Source: Bacteroidales bacterium
GTDB taxonomy: Bacteria > Bacteroidota > Bacteroidia > Bacteroidales > VadinHA17
Reading direction: 5' to 3'
Length of the DNA stretch: 64,000 bases
Assembly: GCA_009877105.1 (NCBI GenBank)
Contig: WXFD01000055.1
Span: 62,001-126,000, forward strand
The translations under genes and the position numbers were made by a program. Position 1 is the stretch's first letter. Each line of letters opens with the position of its first letter. Under the pieces are notes generated by a model that was given only the letters and a program-made list of their open reading frames with translations, did not search any database and was not told the origin of the DNA. This document shows, one piece after another, positions 36,789-47,600 of this stretch.

Positions 36789-37355
36789 TTGAAAAGGGAA
36801 CAAAGCGAAAGAATCATACTTGGGATTGACCCGGGGACAACCACTACAGGTTATGGACTGATCAGGATTGCCGGTGTTGGTCCCGAACTTGTTGCCATCG
36901 GACTGATCGATCTTTCCAGGTTCAGTGACCATTATCTGAAGCTCAAGCACATATTTGACAGGGTAACAGGCATTATCGATGAATATCAACCCTGTGAGAT
37001 GGCAATAGAGGCTCCTTTCTACGGCAAGAATGTCCAATCGATGCTGAAACTCGGGAGGGCCCAGGGTGCAGCTATCGCAGCAGCCCTTAACCGCTCGGTT
37101 CATGTTTCGGAATATGCACCAAGAAAAATAAAAATGTCAATCACAGGCAGGGGTGCTGCCTCAAAGGAACAGGTTGCATCGATGCTTATGAACATTCTTA
37201 AGTTCGGGGACATGGAAATGAAGCTGGATGCCACCGACGGACTTGCGGTCGCATTATGTCATTTTTACCAGTCAGGAGCCCCGTCTGCGGAAAAAACCTA
37301 TCACAGCTGGAAGGATTTCCTGAACAGGAACCCCGGAAGGATAAAAAGTCGTTAG
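36789..37355 (+). CDS. ruvC: Crossover junction endodeoxyribonuclease RuvC
   Basis: Resolves Holliday junctions with RuvAB. It is 188 residues. The RNase H-like fold has its catalytic residues in [15 protein letters not shown] (first Asp), [12 protein letters not shown] (Glu) and [15 protein letters not shown] (final acidic pair). The start codon is TTG at 36789, with no ATG available before the catalytic strand. It follows the S41 gene by 18 bases and converges on comF with a 5-base gap. Confidence 0.95.
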   Translation: MKREQSERIILGIDPGTTTTGYGLIRIAGVGPELVAIGLIDLSRFSDHYLKLKHIFDRVTGIIDEYQPCEMAIEAPFYGKNVQSMLKLGRAQGAAIAAALNRSVHVSEYAPRKIKMSITGRGAASKEQVASMLMNILKFGDMEMKLDATDGLAVALCHFYQSGAPSAEKTYHSWKDFLNRNPGRIKSR

Positions 37356-37360
37356 GAGCT

Positions 37361-38062
37361 TCATACCTGTGCAAAGGCCAGTGCAACAACACACACAACA
37401 GTATTTTCAGCCCTGAGCAACACCTCTGCGCAGGCTTCAACCGTGGAGCCGGTGGTAATGACATCATCCACCAGCAGAATATGGCGTCCCTGCACGGCCC
37501 CCCGGTCTTCCATCCCGAAAATACCTTCAACATTGGTCCATCTGTCATATCTCGATTTTCGCGTCTGCGTATCAGAAGCACCTGTTCTTTTCAGGGAGTT
37601 GACATCAACGCGGATTCCTGAGACATCGGAAATTCCACGGGAGATTATTTCACTCTGGTTGAAGCCCCGTTTCCTTTCCTTGAGAGGATGTAGCGGAACA
37701 GGAATTATAAGATCTATCCCGTCAAGAAACCCCGATGATTTTAATGAAAATGCATATATTCTTCCCAGTTCGAATCCTATCTCCCTTTCTCCTTTGTATT
37801 TTAGCTGGTGGATCAGTTTTCTGATCCTGCTGTCCCTGTTATAGAAGGAAAAGGCCGCTGCTTTTTCAATATGACATCTGCCCCAGAAAAGACGGGCAAC
37901 AGGATTGTCAGATTTCAGGTGAAAATTGGTCCTGGGAATGCTGATATAGCATCTGGTGCATATGAGTTTCTCATTCCTGAGCAAATGATCACCGCAACCA
38001 AGGCACAATCTTGGAAAAAGCAGGCTGATGAAATCATCACACAGGTCGTACAGATAACCCAT
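37361..38062 (-). CDS. comF: ComF family phosphoribosyltransferase-like protein
   Basis: A 233-residue ComF/GntX-type protein. The N-terminal zinc-binding part has CLGCGDHLL and CTRCYISIP. The C-terminal half is a type I phosphoribosyltransferase fold with the PRPP loop HILLVDDVITTGSTVEACAE, plus PVPLHPLKERKRGFNQSE. In naturally competent bacteria ComF acts in DNA uptake at the cytoplasmic side, but many non-competent species also carry it. It is last in the run greA-HIT-comF. Confidence 0.93.
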   Translation of the reverse strand: MGYLYDLCDDFISLLFPRLCLGCGDHLLRNEKLICTRCYISIPRTNFHLKSDNPVARLFWGRCHIEKAAAFSFYNRDSRIRKLIHQLKYKGEREIGFELGRIYAFSLKSSGFLDGIDLIIPVPLHPLKERKRGFNQSEIISRGISDVSGIRVDVNSLKRTGASDTQTRKSRYDRWTNVEGIFGMEDRGAVQGRHILLVDDVITTGSTVEACAEVLLRAENTVVCVVALAFAQV

Positions 38063-38092
38063 GCAGCGAGAAGGATTATATATGCAAAGATA

Positions 38093-38491
38093 TTAAAGAT
38101 TTACCTTGCTGCTTATTTTTTCTGCCAGTGAATTTAATTCATCGCTGCTCAGGCGTAGCTTCGGGTTCCTGAAATTAATATCTTCCATTGAATCCATCGG
38201 TACCAGGTGAACATGAACATGAGGCACTTCAAGTCCGATTACAGCCACACCTATGCGGTTGCAGGGTATTACTTCCCGGATGGCCTTTGCCACTTTTTTG
38301 GAAAATACAATAAGACCGGCAAGTGTATCGTCGTCAAGGTCGAAGAAATAGTCGGTTTCCGTTTTGGGAATCACCAGTGTGTGCCCTTCACGCAGGGGGT
38401 TGATGTCAAGGAAGGCAAAAAACCTCTCATCTTCAGCAATCTTGTGGCAAGGGATCTCGCCTCTTATGATTCGTGTAAAAATCGTGGCCAT
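38093..38491 (-). CDS. HIT family protein (histidine triad nucleotide hydrolase)
   Basis: A 132-residue Hint-type protein that probably hydrolyses adenosine phosphoramidates or related nucleotides. The histidine triad is intact as HVHVHLVPM (His-x-His-x-His-x-x). TIFTRIIRGEIPCHKIAED at the N-terminus and EGHTLVIPKTE are typical. It lies 14 bases after greA and 30 before comF, so it is a middle gene of a three-gene operon. The cellular substrate is unknown. Confidence 0.93.
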   Translation of the reverse strand: MATIFTRIIRGEIPCHKIAEDERFFAFLDINPLREGHTLVIPKTETDYFFDLDDDTLAGLIVFSKKVAKAIREVIPCNRIGVAVIGLEVPHVHVHLVPMDSMEDINFRNPKLRLSSDELNSLAEKISSKVNL

Positions 38492-38505
38492 GCTGATAAT
38501 TCAGA

Positions 38506-38979
38506 TTATAATGAAACAGAAAGAATTTCAAAGGATATGATTCCTGAAGGCACTTTGATATCGACTAGATCACCTACTTTTTTCCCGATGAGTCCCATGG
38601 CAATGGGGGAATTGACGGCTATCTTCCCGAGTTTCAGATTCGCTTCACTTTCAGGTACCAGCTGATATTCCATTACACTATTATTATGTAAATTCTTTAT
38701 TCTGACCTTGTTCAGTATCCGTACCGTGGATGTGTCTATTTTTGACTCATCGATTATGCGTGAACGAGTCAGGATGTTCTCAAGCCGGGCAATTTTCATT
38801 TCGAGCATTCCCTGGGCTTCTTTTGCTGCAGCATACTCTGAATTTTCCGATAAATCGCCTTTATCTCTCGCATCAGCTATCTGCCTGGATATCTGGGGCC
38901 TTTCAACGAATCTCAGATGATCAAGCTTTTCTTTAAGCTTATTCAGTCCTTCTTCTGTTATATAAATAACATCTGACAT
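38506..38979 (-). CDS. greA: Transcription elongation factor GreA
   Basis: Rescues backtracked RNA polymerase by stimulating transcript cleavage. It is 157 residues. The N-terminal coiled-coil arm (about 1-75) carries ARDKGDLSENSEYAAAKE, which includes the acidic tip pair. The C-terminal FKBP-like domain (about 80-157) contains INSPIAMGLIGKKVGDLV in slightly altered form. It is the first gene of a greA-HIT-comF unit with a good promoter upstream. Confidence 0.96.
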   Translation of the reverse strand: MSDVIYITEEGLNKLKEKLDHLRFVERPQISRQIADARDKGDLSENSEYAAAKEAQGMLEMKIARLENILTRSRIIDESKIDTSTVRILNKVRIKNLHNNSVMEYQLVPESEANLKLGKIAVNSPIAMGLIGKKVGDLVDIKVPSGIISFEILSVSL

Positions 38980-39037
38980 ATTTTCTCCCCGATTAAAAAA
39001 TAAGAAGAATCCCGGGGAATCCCGGAACTCTTCAGAA

Positions 39038-39068
39038 CAAACTTAAGAAAATTTTATTGATTCTCCAA
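39038..39068 (-). promoter_or_regulatory. greA promoter
   Basis: On the minus strand TTG (39066-39068), a 20-base spacer and TAAGTTTG (39038-39045) match the Bacteroidota promoter. The start codon is about 58 bases downstream of the -7 element. Confidence 0.65.
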
Positions 39069-39116
39069 AAAATAATCTATAAAAGTGGTATTATACAAGC
39101 GATTATCTATTCCGGT

Positions 39117-39506
39117 TTATTTTTTGTATTTCCTGGCTGCTGCCCTGGATTCTTTCTCAACTTTCTTTCTTTTATTGTTGAAATTTGTGTCAGCTTCCTT
39201 AATATTCTGCTTCATCCGGGTTCGCACTTCCGGCGTCTGGATCTCAAGGGATCTTGCCCTGTTTCTTTTAATATATTCAGCATACTCCTTCTCTTTCCTT
39301 TTCCGCGCCTTTTCCTGTTTCTTTTTTGCCCTCACAACACTTCCCGGTTCCTTTATTTTAGGTCTTTTGTTATTAAGTGATTTACCAAAAAGTTCTTTTT
39401 CCGGATTTCTGACATATTTCTTGTTTCCCTGCCCCGATACGACAGAAAAGGCAAGACCCATAACAAAAACCAGTGCAAAAATCCTTTTTCCTGATAAAAC
39501 ATTCAT
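39117..39506 (-). CDS. Small basic exported protein of unknown function
   Basis: A 129-residue protein not recognised as a known family. The N-terminus MNVLSGKRIFALVFVMGLAFSVVSG is a likely Sec signal peptide, with cleavage near VSG-Q. The mature part is highly charged and lysine-rich (for example RAKKKQEKARKRKEKEY and NFNNKRKKVEKESR). It is probably helical, with no cysteine. It is a single gene upstream of greA on the same strand, with the greA promoter between. Its function cannot be stated; a nucleic-acid- or polysaccharide-binding role would be a guess. Confidence 0.7.
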   Translation of the reverse strand: MNVLSGKRIFALVFVMGLAFSVVSGQGNKKYVRNPEKELFGKSLNNKRPKIKEPGSVVRAKKKQEKARKRKEKEYAEYIKRNRARSLEIQTPEVRTRMKQNIKEADTNFNNKRKKVEKESRAAARKYKK

Positions 39507-39586
39507 GATCTGATAACTTCTTTAGATTGACAAGAATTGTTTTTTTCTACATACCATATTAATTTTACATCAATTCCGTTGCACCG

Positions 39587-40063
39587 ATGAGCACTAAGTT
39601 AAAAATATTCTTCTTTTTGGTTATTGTGACAACTTCCTTTTTTGGCAGATCCTGCAGGCATGATGAAAACGATGTTATTCCGGATGTGCATGTTGACTTC
39701 ATTATTGATCTGCAGGATCCGGATTTCTCAAACCTGATGGTTGCAGGAAGTTTTGACACCATAAACGCAAAAACCCGTAACTGGGGACAGCGTGCCGCGG
39801 GCTTCAACGGCAACGGAATCATAGTTTATGCGGGGATTGACGGTTTTCATGCCTATGACAGGACCTGCCCCTACGATTATGCAATCAGCAATCTGAGTGT
39901 CAGGGTTAAAGTTGACTATTCCGGAGCATTCTGCCCTGTTTGCGGAACAAAATATGCGCTTGCAGCTTTTGCTGTACCTGTATCAGGAACAAAGGCTTAT
40001 CCTTTGAAAAGCTATCATACAAGTCTTGAAAACGACAGATATCTCAGGGTATGGAACAAATAG
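39587..40063 (+). CDS. Rieske-like lipoprotein with altered metal ligands
   Basis: A 158-residue probable lipoprotein (signal ending in FFGRSC, Cys23). The fold resembles Rieske ferredoxins: the first ligand pair region is AYDRTCPYD and the second is GAFCPVCGTKYAL, followed by a Rieske-like end with YPLKSYHT and LRVWNK. The classical Cys-x-His is Cys94-Pro-Tyr96, and the Cys-x-x-His is Cys116-Pro-Val-Cys119. Both histidines are therefore missing and a normal [2Fe-2S] Rieske cluster is unlikely. It may bind zinc or no metal. It is convergent with ahcY. Confidence 0.75.
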   Translation: MSTKLKIFFFLVIVTTSFFGRSCRHDENDVIPDVHVDFIIDLQDPDFSNLMVAGSFDTINAKTRNWGQRAAGFNGNGIIVYAGIDGFHAYDRTCPYDYAISNLSVRVKVDYSGAFCPVCGTKYALAAFAVPVSGTKAYPLKSYHTSLENDRYLRVWNK

Positions 40064-40085
40064 GATTTCCTTCAGCAGATCGGGA

Positions 40086-41501
40086 TCAGTACCTGTAATG
40101 ATCAGGCTTATAGGGACCCTCAATTTTAACTCCGATGTAATCAGCCTGTTCCCGGGTAAGTGTTGTAAGCTTCACTCCCAGCTGTGCAAGATGTAACCTT
40201 GCCACTTCCTCGTCAAGGTGTTTTGGGAGCCTGTAAACTCCAATCTCATACCTGTTTTTCCAAAGCTCTATCTGGGCAAGGGTCTGATTGCTGAATGAGT
40301 TGCTCATTACAAAAGACGGATGACCGGTTGCACAGCCAAGATTAACCAGTCTTCCTTCGGCAAGAATGAATATTTCATTTCCGCCCTGGAAAGTATATTT
40401 GTCAACCTGCGGCTTTATGTTTGTCTTTACGATCCCGGGCATCGCATTAAGTTTATCAACCTCAATTTCATTGTCAAAATGACCTATATTGCAAACGATC
40501 GACTGATCTTTCATTCTCATCATATGGTCGAGCCTGATAACATCCCTGTTTCCTGTTGCAGTTACAAAAATATTACCCTCGTCAAGTGCATCCTCCACCG
40601 TCTTGACTTCAAAGCCTTCCATTGCAGCCTGAAGTGCACAGATAGGATCAATTTCGGTAACAATAACCCTTGCTCCGTAAGATCTCATTGATTTTGCACA
40701 TCCTTTTCCCACATCGCCGTAACCGCAAACCACCACCACCTTGCCTGCAATCATGACATCAGTTGCCCGTTTAATACCGTCGGCAAGTGATTCACGACAC
40801 CCGTACAGGTTGTCAAATTTCGATTTTGTAACGGAGTCATTGACGTTTATTGCCGGAACAAGCAACTCTCCGTTTTCCATCATCTGGTACAGCCTGTGTA
40901 CCCCGGTTGTGGTCTCTTCAGAGATTCCCGTAAGTTCACGTACGGTTCTGTGCCATTTATCGGGATCTTTTGCCAAAAGATTTTTAAGGGTCTGGAATAT
41001 TATTCCTTCCTCCCTGCCTGCAGGTTTTTTATCAAGGATCGAAGGATTATTTTCCGCTTTGTACCCCAGATGCACAAGGAGTGATGCATCGCCTCCGTCG
41101 TCAACAATCAGGTGCGGCCCCTTGCCTCCCGGGAATGTCAGCGCCTGCTCGGTACACCACCAGTACTCTTCAAGGGTTTCCCCCTTCCATGCAAAAACGG
41201 GAATGCCCTTTGCAGCAATTGCAGCGGCGGCATGATCCTGAGTGGAGAAAATGTTGCAGCTTGCCCAGCGCACATCAGCACCCAGTTCCACCAGAGTTTC
41301 AATCAGCACGGCGGTTTGCACGGTCATGTGCAGCGACCCTGTTATCCTTGCTCCTTTCAACGGTTTCACGGATGAATATTTCCTTCTGATCGCAAGGAGT
41401 CCGGGCATCTCTTTCTCTGCTATTTCAATTTCCTTTCTTCCAAAATCTGCAAGAGTAATATCCTTGACCTTATATTGTAAATCCACCGCTACTATACTCA
41501 T
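40086..41501 (-). CDS. ahcY: Adenosylhomocysteinase (S-adenosylhomocysteine hydrolase)
   Basis: Cleaves S-adenosylhomocysteine to adenosine and homocysteine, relieving inhibition of methyltransferases. It is 471 residues. The NAD-binding Rossmann motif is [21 protein letters not shown]. The N-terminal [21 protein letters not shown] and the C-terminal [28 protein letters not shown] region (last residues Lys-Pro-Asp-His-Tyr-Arg-Tyr) are typical. Cofactor and substrate motifs are intact. It is a single gene with its own promoter just after ribF. Confidence 0.97.
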   Translation of the reverse strand: MSIVAVDLQYKVKDITLADFGRKEIEIAEKEMPGLLAIRRKYSSVKPLKGARITGSLHMTVQTAVLIETLVELGADVRWASCNIFSTQDHAAAAIAAKGIPVFAWKGETLEEYWWCTEQALTFPGGKGPHLIVDDGGDASLLVHLGYKAENNPSILDKKPAGREEGIIFQTLKNLLAKDPDKWHRTVRELTGISEETTTGVHRLYQMMENGELLVPAINVNDSVTKSKFDNLYGCRESLADGIKRATDVMIAGKVVVVCGYGDVGKGCAKSMRSYGARVIVTEIDPICALQAAMEGFEVKTVEDALDEGNIFVTATGNRDVIRLDHMMRMKDQSIVCNIGHFDNEIEVDKLNAMPGIVKTNIKPQVDKYTFQGGNEIFILAEGRLVNLGCATGHPSFVMSNSFSNQTLAQIELWKNRYEIGVYRLPKHLDEEVARLHLAQLGVKLTTLTREQADYIGVKIEGPYKPDHYRY

Positions 41502-41532
41502 ATATCTTCCAGTTTTAAAATATTCAGTTTTA

Positions 41533-41540
41533 CAAAGTTA
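41533..41540 (-). promoter_or_regulatory. Probable ahcY -7 promoter element
   Basis: On the minus strand TAACTTTG, an exact TAnnTTTG match, 32 bases upstream of the ahcY ATG and just after the ribF stop. No -33 TTG is evident. Confidence 0.5.
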
Positions 41541-41555
41541 ACAATAATTCATCAA

Positions 41556-42491
41556 CTATGTTGACGAAAATACCTTCAGGGCATGGAGCCTGTCGGACTT
41601 CATCTGTTCCTTAAGCTGACCGATGCTGTCAAAACGTATCTCATCCCTAAGTCTTTCAGTAAAATAAACCCTGATCTCCCTGCTATAAAGATCTCCCTCA
41701 AAATCGAAAATATTTACCTCGATTGATCTGATATCAGGATCCTTATTGACAGTCGGATTTGTACCGATACTCAACATACCCAAAAACAACCTGTCATCTG
41801 CGGAAACCCTCACTGCATATACTCCGCTGCCGGGAACAAGTTTGTGCATGTCGTCCGGTTCGATATTGGCTGTAGGAAAACCAATATCACGGCCAAGTCC
41901 CTTTCCCCTGATGACCTTTCCTGCCAGTGAATACTCGTAACCCAGCATATCTGAGGCTATCCGCAGATTGCCGTTAGACAGTGCTTCCCTGATCAGGGTT
42001 GAACTTATTACTGAATGATCTGAAGCAATCCCGGGTATCTGTTCAACATTGAATCCGGATCTTTCAGCGTAACCCCTTATCAGGGTGTAACTGCCCTCCC
42101 TGTTTTTTCCAAAATGATGATCATACCCGACAATCAGATGCTTTATCCCTATTTTTCCAACCAGGATTCTTTTTACAAAACTGCCTGCATCCATTCCGGC
42201 AAGTGAATGGTTGAATTCAAGGATGACCAGATGATTAATCCCTGTGTCTGCAAGCAGCCTTTTTTTTTCATCTAGGGTGCTCAGATAGAATATTTCGCTT
42301 TTACTGTCAGAGAGTATCATCCTGGGATGTTTATCGAATGTTACGACCACTGATTCCCCGTTAACCCTGCGTGCATAGCTGACCAGATAATCAAGCAGTG
42401 CCCTGTGGCCCCTGTGCACCCCGTCAAATATGCCGACTGTGACAACGGCATTGCTGATATCAAGTTTTTCCGTTCCGGTATGTATTATCAT
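41556..42491 (-). CDS. ribF: Bifunctional riboflavin kinase/FAD synthetase
   Basis: Makes FMN from riboflavin and FAD from FMN. It is 311 residues from the ATG at 42491. An earlier in-frame ATG at 42524 exists, but a promoter element overlaps that region, so I prefer 42491. The FAD synthetase domain (about 1-175) has VTVGIFDGVHRGHRALL and IVGYDHHFGKNREGSY; STLIREALSNG is also present. The riboflavin kinase domain (about 185-305) shows GKGLGRDIGFPTANIEP. The prokaryotic bifunctional layout is complete. Confidence 0.95.
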   Translation of the reverse strand: MIIHTGTEKLDISNAVVTVGIFDGVHRGHRALLDYLVSYARRVNGESVVVTFDKHPRMILSDSKSEIFYLSTLDEKKRLLADTGINHLVILEFNHSLAGMDAGSFVKRILVGKIGIKHLIVGYDHHFGKNREGSYTLIRGYAERSGFNVEQIPGIASDHSVISSTLIREALSNGNLRIASDMLGYEYSLAGKVIRGKGLGRDIGFPTANIEPDDMHKLVPGSGVYAVRVSADDRLFLGMLSIGTNPTVNKDPDIRSIEVNIFDFEGDLYSREIRVYFTERLRDEIRFDSIGQLKEQMKSDRLHALKVFSST

Positions 42492-42512
42492 TAATCTGGT
42501 TGTTCGCGGATG

Positions 42513-42520
42513 CAAAATTA
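42513..42520 (-). promoter_or_regulatory. Probable ribF -7 promoter element
   Basis: On the minus strand TAATTTTG, an exact TAnnTTTG match, 22 bases before the chosen ribF ATG at 42491 and overlapping the 5' end of the longer open frame. Confidence 0.5.
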
Positions 42521-42599
42521 GCAAAGGAAGACGAATAAAACTCCGGGAATGATTTTGTTTTTGTAATTTTATGAAAAGACATTCAAGATCTTATCCCGT

Positions 42600-44627
42600 A
42601 TGAATCCTTCAAAGTACTATTTAGCTGATCCATGGCTGGAACCCTTTACCGGTATCATTGAAAGCCGCATAAACAAATGTCTTGAAAAAGAAAGACATCT
42701 TGCAGGCAGCAGGTCCCTGATACAATTTGCAATGGGACACTTTTACTACGGCCTTCATTTCACCGAGAACAGCTGGGTTTTCAGGGAGTGGGCTCCCAAT
42801 GCAACCAGGATTTTTCTTATCGGTACATTCAGCAAATGGAAGGAGAAGCAGGAATTCAGGCTGGAAAGGATTAACTCCCGTGGTGACTGGGAGATAAAGC
42901 TGCCATCCGGATCGATCAGTCACGGGGATCTGTTCAAGCTTTCGGTCCATTGGGAAGGAGGAAGGGGAGAACGTATCCCCTCCTATGCAACAAGGGTGAT
43001 TCAGGACGACAGGACCAAAATATTTTCATGCCAGGTATGGAAGCCCGAATCAGAATATGCCTGGGAAATTGAAAACTTTACGGCTCCAGAAACGGCACCT
43101 GTCATTTATGAAGCACATATCGGAATGGCAACGGAGGAAGAAAAACTTGGAACCTACGCTGAATTCACCGGGAATGTACTGCCGCTCATAATAAAATCGG
43201 GTTACAATACCATTCAGCTTATGGCCATCCAGGAACATCCCTTCTACGGATCATTCGGCTATCATGTTGCCAACTTTTTTGCAGCCTCCTCCAGGTTTGG
43301 AACACCTGAAGACCTGAAAGTGCTGGTTGACAAGGCTCACCAGGCAGGAATAAGGGTGATAATGGACCTTGTACATTCACATTCAGTGAAAAATATCAAC
43401 GAGGGGCTCGGGATGTTTGACGGAACCCCGGGGCAGTACTTTCATACCAATCACAGACGAAATCATATTGCCTGGGATTCATTGTGCTTTGATTACGGAA
43501 AGGATGCCGTGCTTCATTTTTTACTTTCCAACTGCAGGTACTGGCTTGAGGAGTTCAGGTTCGACGGTTTCAGGTTCGATGGTGTAACAAGCATGATCTA
43601 TTATAATCACGGACTTGAAAAAAACTTTACTTCATATAATGACTATTTTGACGGAGGGCAGGATGAGGATGCCCTTGTCTATCTATATCTAGCTAACAAG
43701 ATGATCCATGAGTTCAAACACGGTGCGATAACCATCGCCGAGGAGATGAGTGGTATGCCGGGTATTGCCTGTGCGACTGACAGGAGTGGATTTGGATTCG
43801 ATTACCGGCTTTCGATGGGAGTGCCGGATTTGTGGATAAAACTGGTTAAAGATACTGCTGATGAAAACTGGGGAATGGGCCTGCTTGGACATGAACTCAC
43901 ACAGCGAAGGCCTGAGGAAAAGATAATTTCATACTGTGAATCGCACGATCAGGCTCTTGTCGGGGATAAAACCCTTATATTCAGAATGATGGATGCCGAG
44001 ATGTATACCGGGATGAACAAACCATACCACAGCTTCACGGTTGACAGAGGAATTGCCCTTCATAAAATGATCAGGCTTATAACATTCTTTACCGCTGGCG
44101 GAGGCTACCTGAATTTCATGGGCAATGAATTCGGACATCCGGAATGGATTGACTTCCCCCGTGAAGGGAACAACTGGAGTTACAAATATGCAAGGCGTCA
44201 ATGGCAACTGGCATTTAACGAAGATCTCAAGTATTCCTATCTGCTGAAATTTGATAATTCAATGGTAATGCTGCATAAGGAATTCAGGATACTCGATGAT
44301 ATGATTGTACACAGGATCTATGAGAACGACAATGATAAGGTGATTGCTTTCTCAAGGGGGGATTTCCTGGCAGTCTTCAACTTCCATCCTGTAATGTCAT
44401 TCACGGATTACGGATTGCCGGTAAAAGGCAAGTTCAGGGTTGTGCTTGATTCGGATGATCCTGAATACGGAGGTTTTGATCGCATAGACAGGTTGTCGGA
44501 TTATTCCTCAACAAGGAAATCCTTGAAGCAGACTCTTGATCAGCCTTTCTATCTGTACCTGTATTTACCTTCACGCACGGCCCTGGTTCTCAGGAGGGAA
44601 GCAATAAGAAGGGCTACCGACATCTAA
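42600..44627 (+). CDS. glgB: Eukaryotic-type 1,4-alpha-glucan branching enzyme
   Basis: Adds alpha-1,6 branches to glycogen. It is 675 residues. An N-terminal CBM48 (about 50-150, WVFREWAPNATRIFLIG) is followed by a GH13 barrel. The nucleophile is in EFRFDGFRFDGVTSMIYY (Asp327), the acid/base glutamate in ITIAEEMSGMPG (381-382), and YCESHDQALVGDK is the third catalytic motif. RFDGVTSMIYYNHG and YLNFMGNEFGHPEW resemble the eukaryotic-type (GH13_8) rather than the E. coli-type enzyme. The stop overlaps the convergent synthase/phosphorylase gene by 4 bases. It complements the minus-strand glycogen operon. Confidence 0.95.
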   Translation: MNPSKYYLADPWLEPFTGIIESRINKCLEKERHLAGSRSLIQFAMGHFYYGLHFTENSWVFREWAPNATRIFLIGTFSKWKEKQEFRLERINSRGDWEIKLPSGSISHGDLFKLSVHWEGGRGERIPSYATRVIQDDRTKIFSCQVWKPESEYAWEIENFTAPETAPVIYEAHIGMATEEEKLGTYAEFTGNVLPLIIKSGYNTIQLMAIQEHPFYGSFGYHVANFFAASSRFGTPEDLKVLVDKAHQAGIRVIMDLVHSHSVKNINEGLGMFDGTPGQYFHTNHRRNHIAWDSLCFDYGKDAVLHFLLSNCRYWLEEFRFDGFRFDGVTSMIYYNHGLEKNFTSYNDYFDGGQDEDALVYLYLANKMIHEFKHGAITIAEEMSGMPGIACATDRSGFGFDYRLSMGVPDLWIKLVKDTADENWGMGLLGHELTQRRPEEKIISYCESHDQALVGDKTLIFRMMDAEMYTGMNKPYHSFTVDRGIALHKMIRLITFFTAGGGYLNFMGNEFGHPEWIDFPREGNNWSYKYARRQWQLAFNEDLKYSYLLKFDNSMVMLHKEFRILDDMIVHRIYENDNDKVIAFSRGDFLAVFNFHPVMSFTDYGLPVKGKFRVVLDSDDPEYGGFDRIDRLSDYSSTRKSLKQTLDQPFYLYLYLPSRTALVLRREAIRRATDI

Positions 44628-47600
44628 TCGATCCATCTCAGAAGATAGAAATCCTGCTTGTGCGGCAGATCCTGATGGCGCGGATAAATCCTGATGCCGT
44701 AGAAGAATGTTCCGGCTTTTTCCGGTATCAGGTCAGCACGATACAGGCATTTCCCGTTCTTGCAACTGACCAGTTTGAATTCCTGGCTGTCGACAAACTC
44801 ATATTCACCATCATTGGTCAGGAGTGTAAAGACGAACTCAACCCCAACATTTTCTTTCGGGATATTTTTTATATCAAGAACTATCTCGGCCCTGTAATCA
44901 TGACCTGAATGATACACATTCTCTTCGGGTCGTTCGAAATGATAATTAACCACTTCAATATTATCCCATTTCTCAAGAATGGATTTTTTCCAGACAGCAA
45001 TTTCTTTTGCCTTCTCAAAATTATTGGCGGTCAGGTATTTATTCCTTGCCCATAGTTTGGAATAGTATTTCTCATGATAATCATCGAGCATCCGTTTCAT
45101 TGTGAATTCCGGTGCTATTTTTACCATTGTGTTCTTGATATGGCTTATCCATTCGACGGGGATTCCCTGGTCATTGAATGAGTAATAGGCGGGAACAATT
45201 TCATATTCAAGCATATTATATATTGTCTCCGCATCGATATCATCCTGAAGGTCCTGATTTGTAAACGTTTTCTTTTTGGGCAGGGCCCATCCGGCATAAG
45301 CGCGATATCCCTCCACCCACCAACCGTCGAGTACGCTGAAATGGAGGGTTCCGTTCATCACGGCTTTTTCGCCGCTTGTACCTGACGCTTCGAGAGGTCT
45401 GGTAGGAGTATTGAGCCAGATATCCACACCCCTGACAAGATTTTTACCGAGTTCAATGTCGTAGTTCTCAAGGAAGACTACCTTGCCTGCGAACTGGGGC
45501 ATCTGTGATATTTCATAAACTCTTTTGATAAGATCCTGGCCACCGCCGTCGTGCGGGTGGGCCTTCCCGGCATAAATAAACTGGACCGGCTTATCGGGGT
45601 TATTTACAATCCTTGCCAGCCTGTCGAGATCCCTGAAAAGAAGGTAGGCCCTTTTATATGTTGCAAACCTGCGTGCAAAGCCTATTGTAAGCGCCTTCTC
45701 ATCAAGATGATTACTGATATTCATCAATGTCCGGGGGCTGACATGCTTGTCAATCATAATAGTCTGAAGCCTTTTGCGTATATTTATAAAAAGCTTCTTT
45801 TTCAACGCTTTCTTTATCTCATATATACGCCTGTCATCGAGATTATAGAGCTTTTCCCACTGACTTCTGTCGGTCTGGTCGAAATTCACTTTGCCTGTCA
45901 GTTCCTTGTATATTGGCTGCCATTCGGGAGCCAGCCAGGTCGGATAATGGACACCATTTGTAACATATCCTATGTAAAGTTCCTCCTTGAGGTATCCGGG
46001 CCAGAGTTTATTAAACAATCCCTGGGTGACCTGTCCGTGCAGTTTGCTGACACCATTCAATTCCTGTGACATATGAGCAGCGAGGAAGCTCATGTTGAAC
46101 TTCCGGTCGGCTTCTCCCTCACACCGGCCGAGAGCCATCAGTTCATCCCAGGATATCGAGAACCTGGTATGATAATGGGAAATATATTTCCTGAGCATGT
46201 CTTCCTCAAAGGCATCATGGCCCGCCGGTACAGGGGTATGGGTTGTAAAGAGGGTGGATGATCTTATGGCTTCCAGGGCCTCACTGAAGGTCAGGTGATT
46301 TTCCGAGATCATTGTCCTCATTCTTTCAAGGCTGATGAAAGCAGAATGTCCTTCATTGCTGTGATAAAGGTCGGGTTTGAGTCCGAGTGCAGTCAGTGCC
46401 CTTATGCCGCCAATGCCCAGCAACAGTTCCTGTTTCAGCCTGTTTTCATGATCTCCGCCGTAAAGGTAATGTGTTATGGAACGATCTTCCGGAATGTTGT
46501 CTTCAAAGTCCGTATCGAGAAGCAGAAGTCTTACTTTACCCACACTGGCTTCCCAGACCCTGACGTTCACTGTTCTCCCGGGCCAGGCAATGCTGACAGT
46601 CAGATTCCGACCTTCATGATCCTTTATCAGGGTTATAGGCAGACGTGAAAATTCCTCCGGTTCAAAAATCGTAAGCTGCTCCCCTTTCGGTCCAAGTTTC
46701 TGCTTGAAATAACCAAACCTGTAAAGTAGCCCTATACCTGTTATATTATAATTCGAATCGCTTGCTTCCTTAAGATAATCTCCTGCAAGGATCCCAAGTC
46801 CGCCCGAATAGGTTTTAAGGCACTGATGGATCCCGAACTCCATGCTGAAATAGGCAACCGAGGGTTTGTCCGGATCAGCGGGTCTTTCCATATAGCGGAT
46901 AAATTCGGAGTAAACCCGGTCAAGATCAGCAACAAACTCATCATCATCCTCAAGAACAAGCAAACGCTTGTAATCAATCTTTTCAAGAAGCAGTTTTGGA
47001 TTATGGCCCACATCTTCCCACAATGAGGGATTCATCCTGCGAAAAAGAGACTCGGCTTCAGTGTTCCATGACCACCACAGATTTCCCGCAAGGGTTTTCA
47101 GGGAGACCAGCTTGTCAGGAACATCACTTTGCACATATATGTCTTTCCACACCGGTATCTGATGAGGCTTTCTGACCTGGAGACCCGGAGTCTCGACAAA
47201 CTGCGCAAACTCCCTCGATTCTTCCCTTCTTTCCCTGCTGTGAACCAAAGCATTCTCATATGCGCTGAAATAAAATCTAACAAGATTATCCCACATTGCA
47301 ATACGTGAAATTTCGTGCGCCTTTTGCCTGGCTTCCTCAATCTCCTTGTCAGAAAGATTGATGAATCTTTTTGTAAAATCCTTGATTGAGGTTATAACTT
47401 CAGCTTCATTGTCATCAGTTCTTTCTATCACAGCCATTCCATTTCCGGGGTCATTGAAATATTCCTTAACCCAGAGTCCGAAGCCCGAAAGTGAAGTTGT
47501 AACAGTCGGAATGGAGAACATCAGGCTTTCCAGGGGAGTATATCCCCATGGCTCATAATATGACGGGAATATTGTAAGATCAAAACCAATAAGCAGGTCA

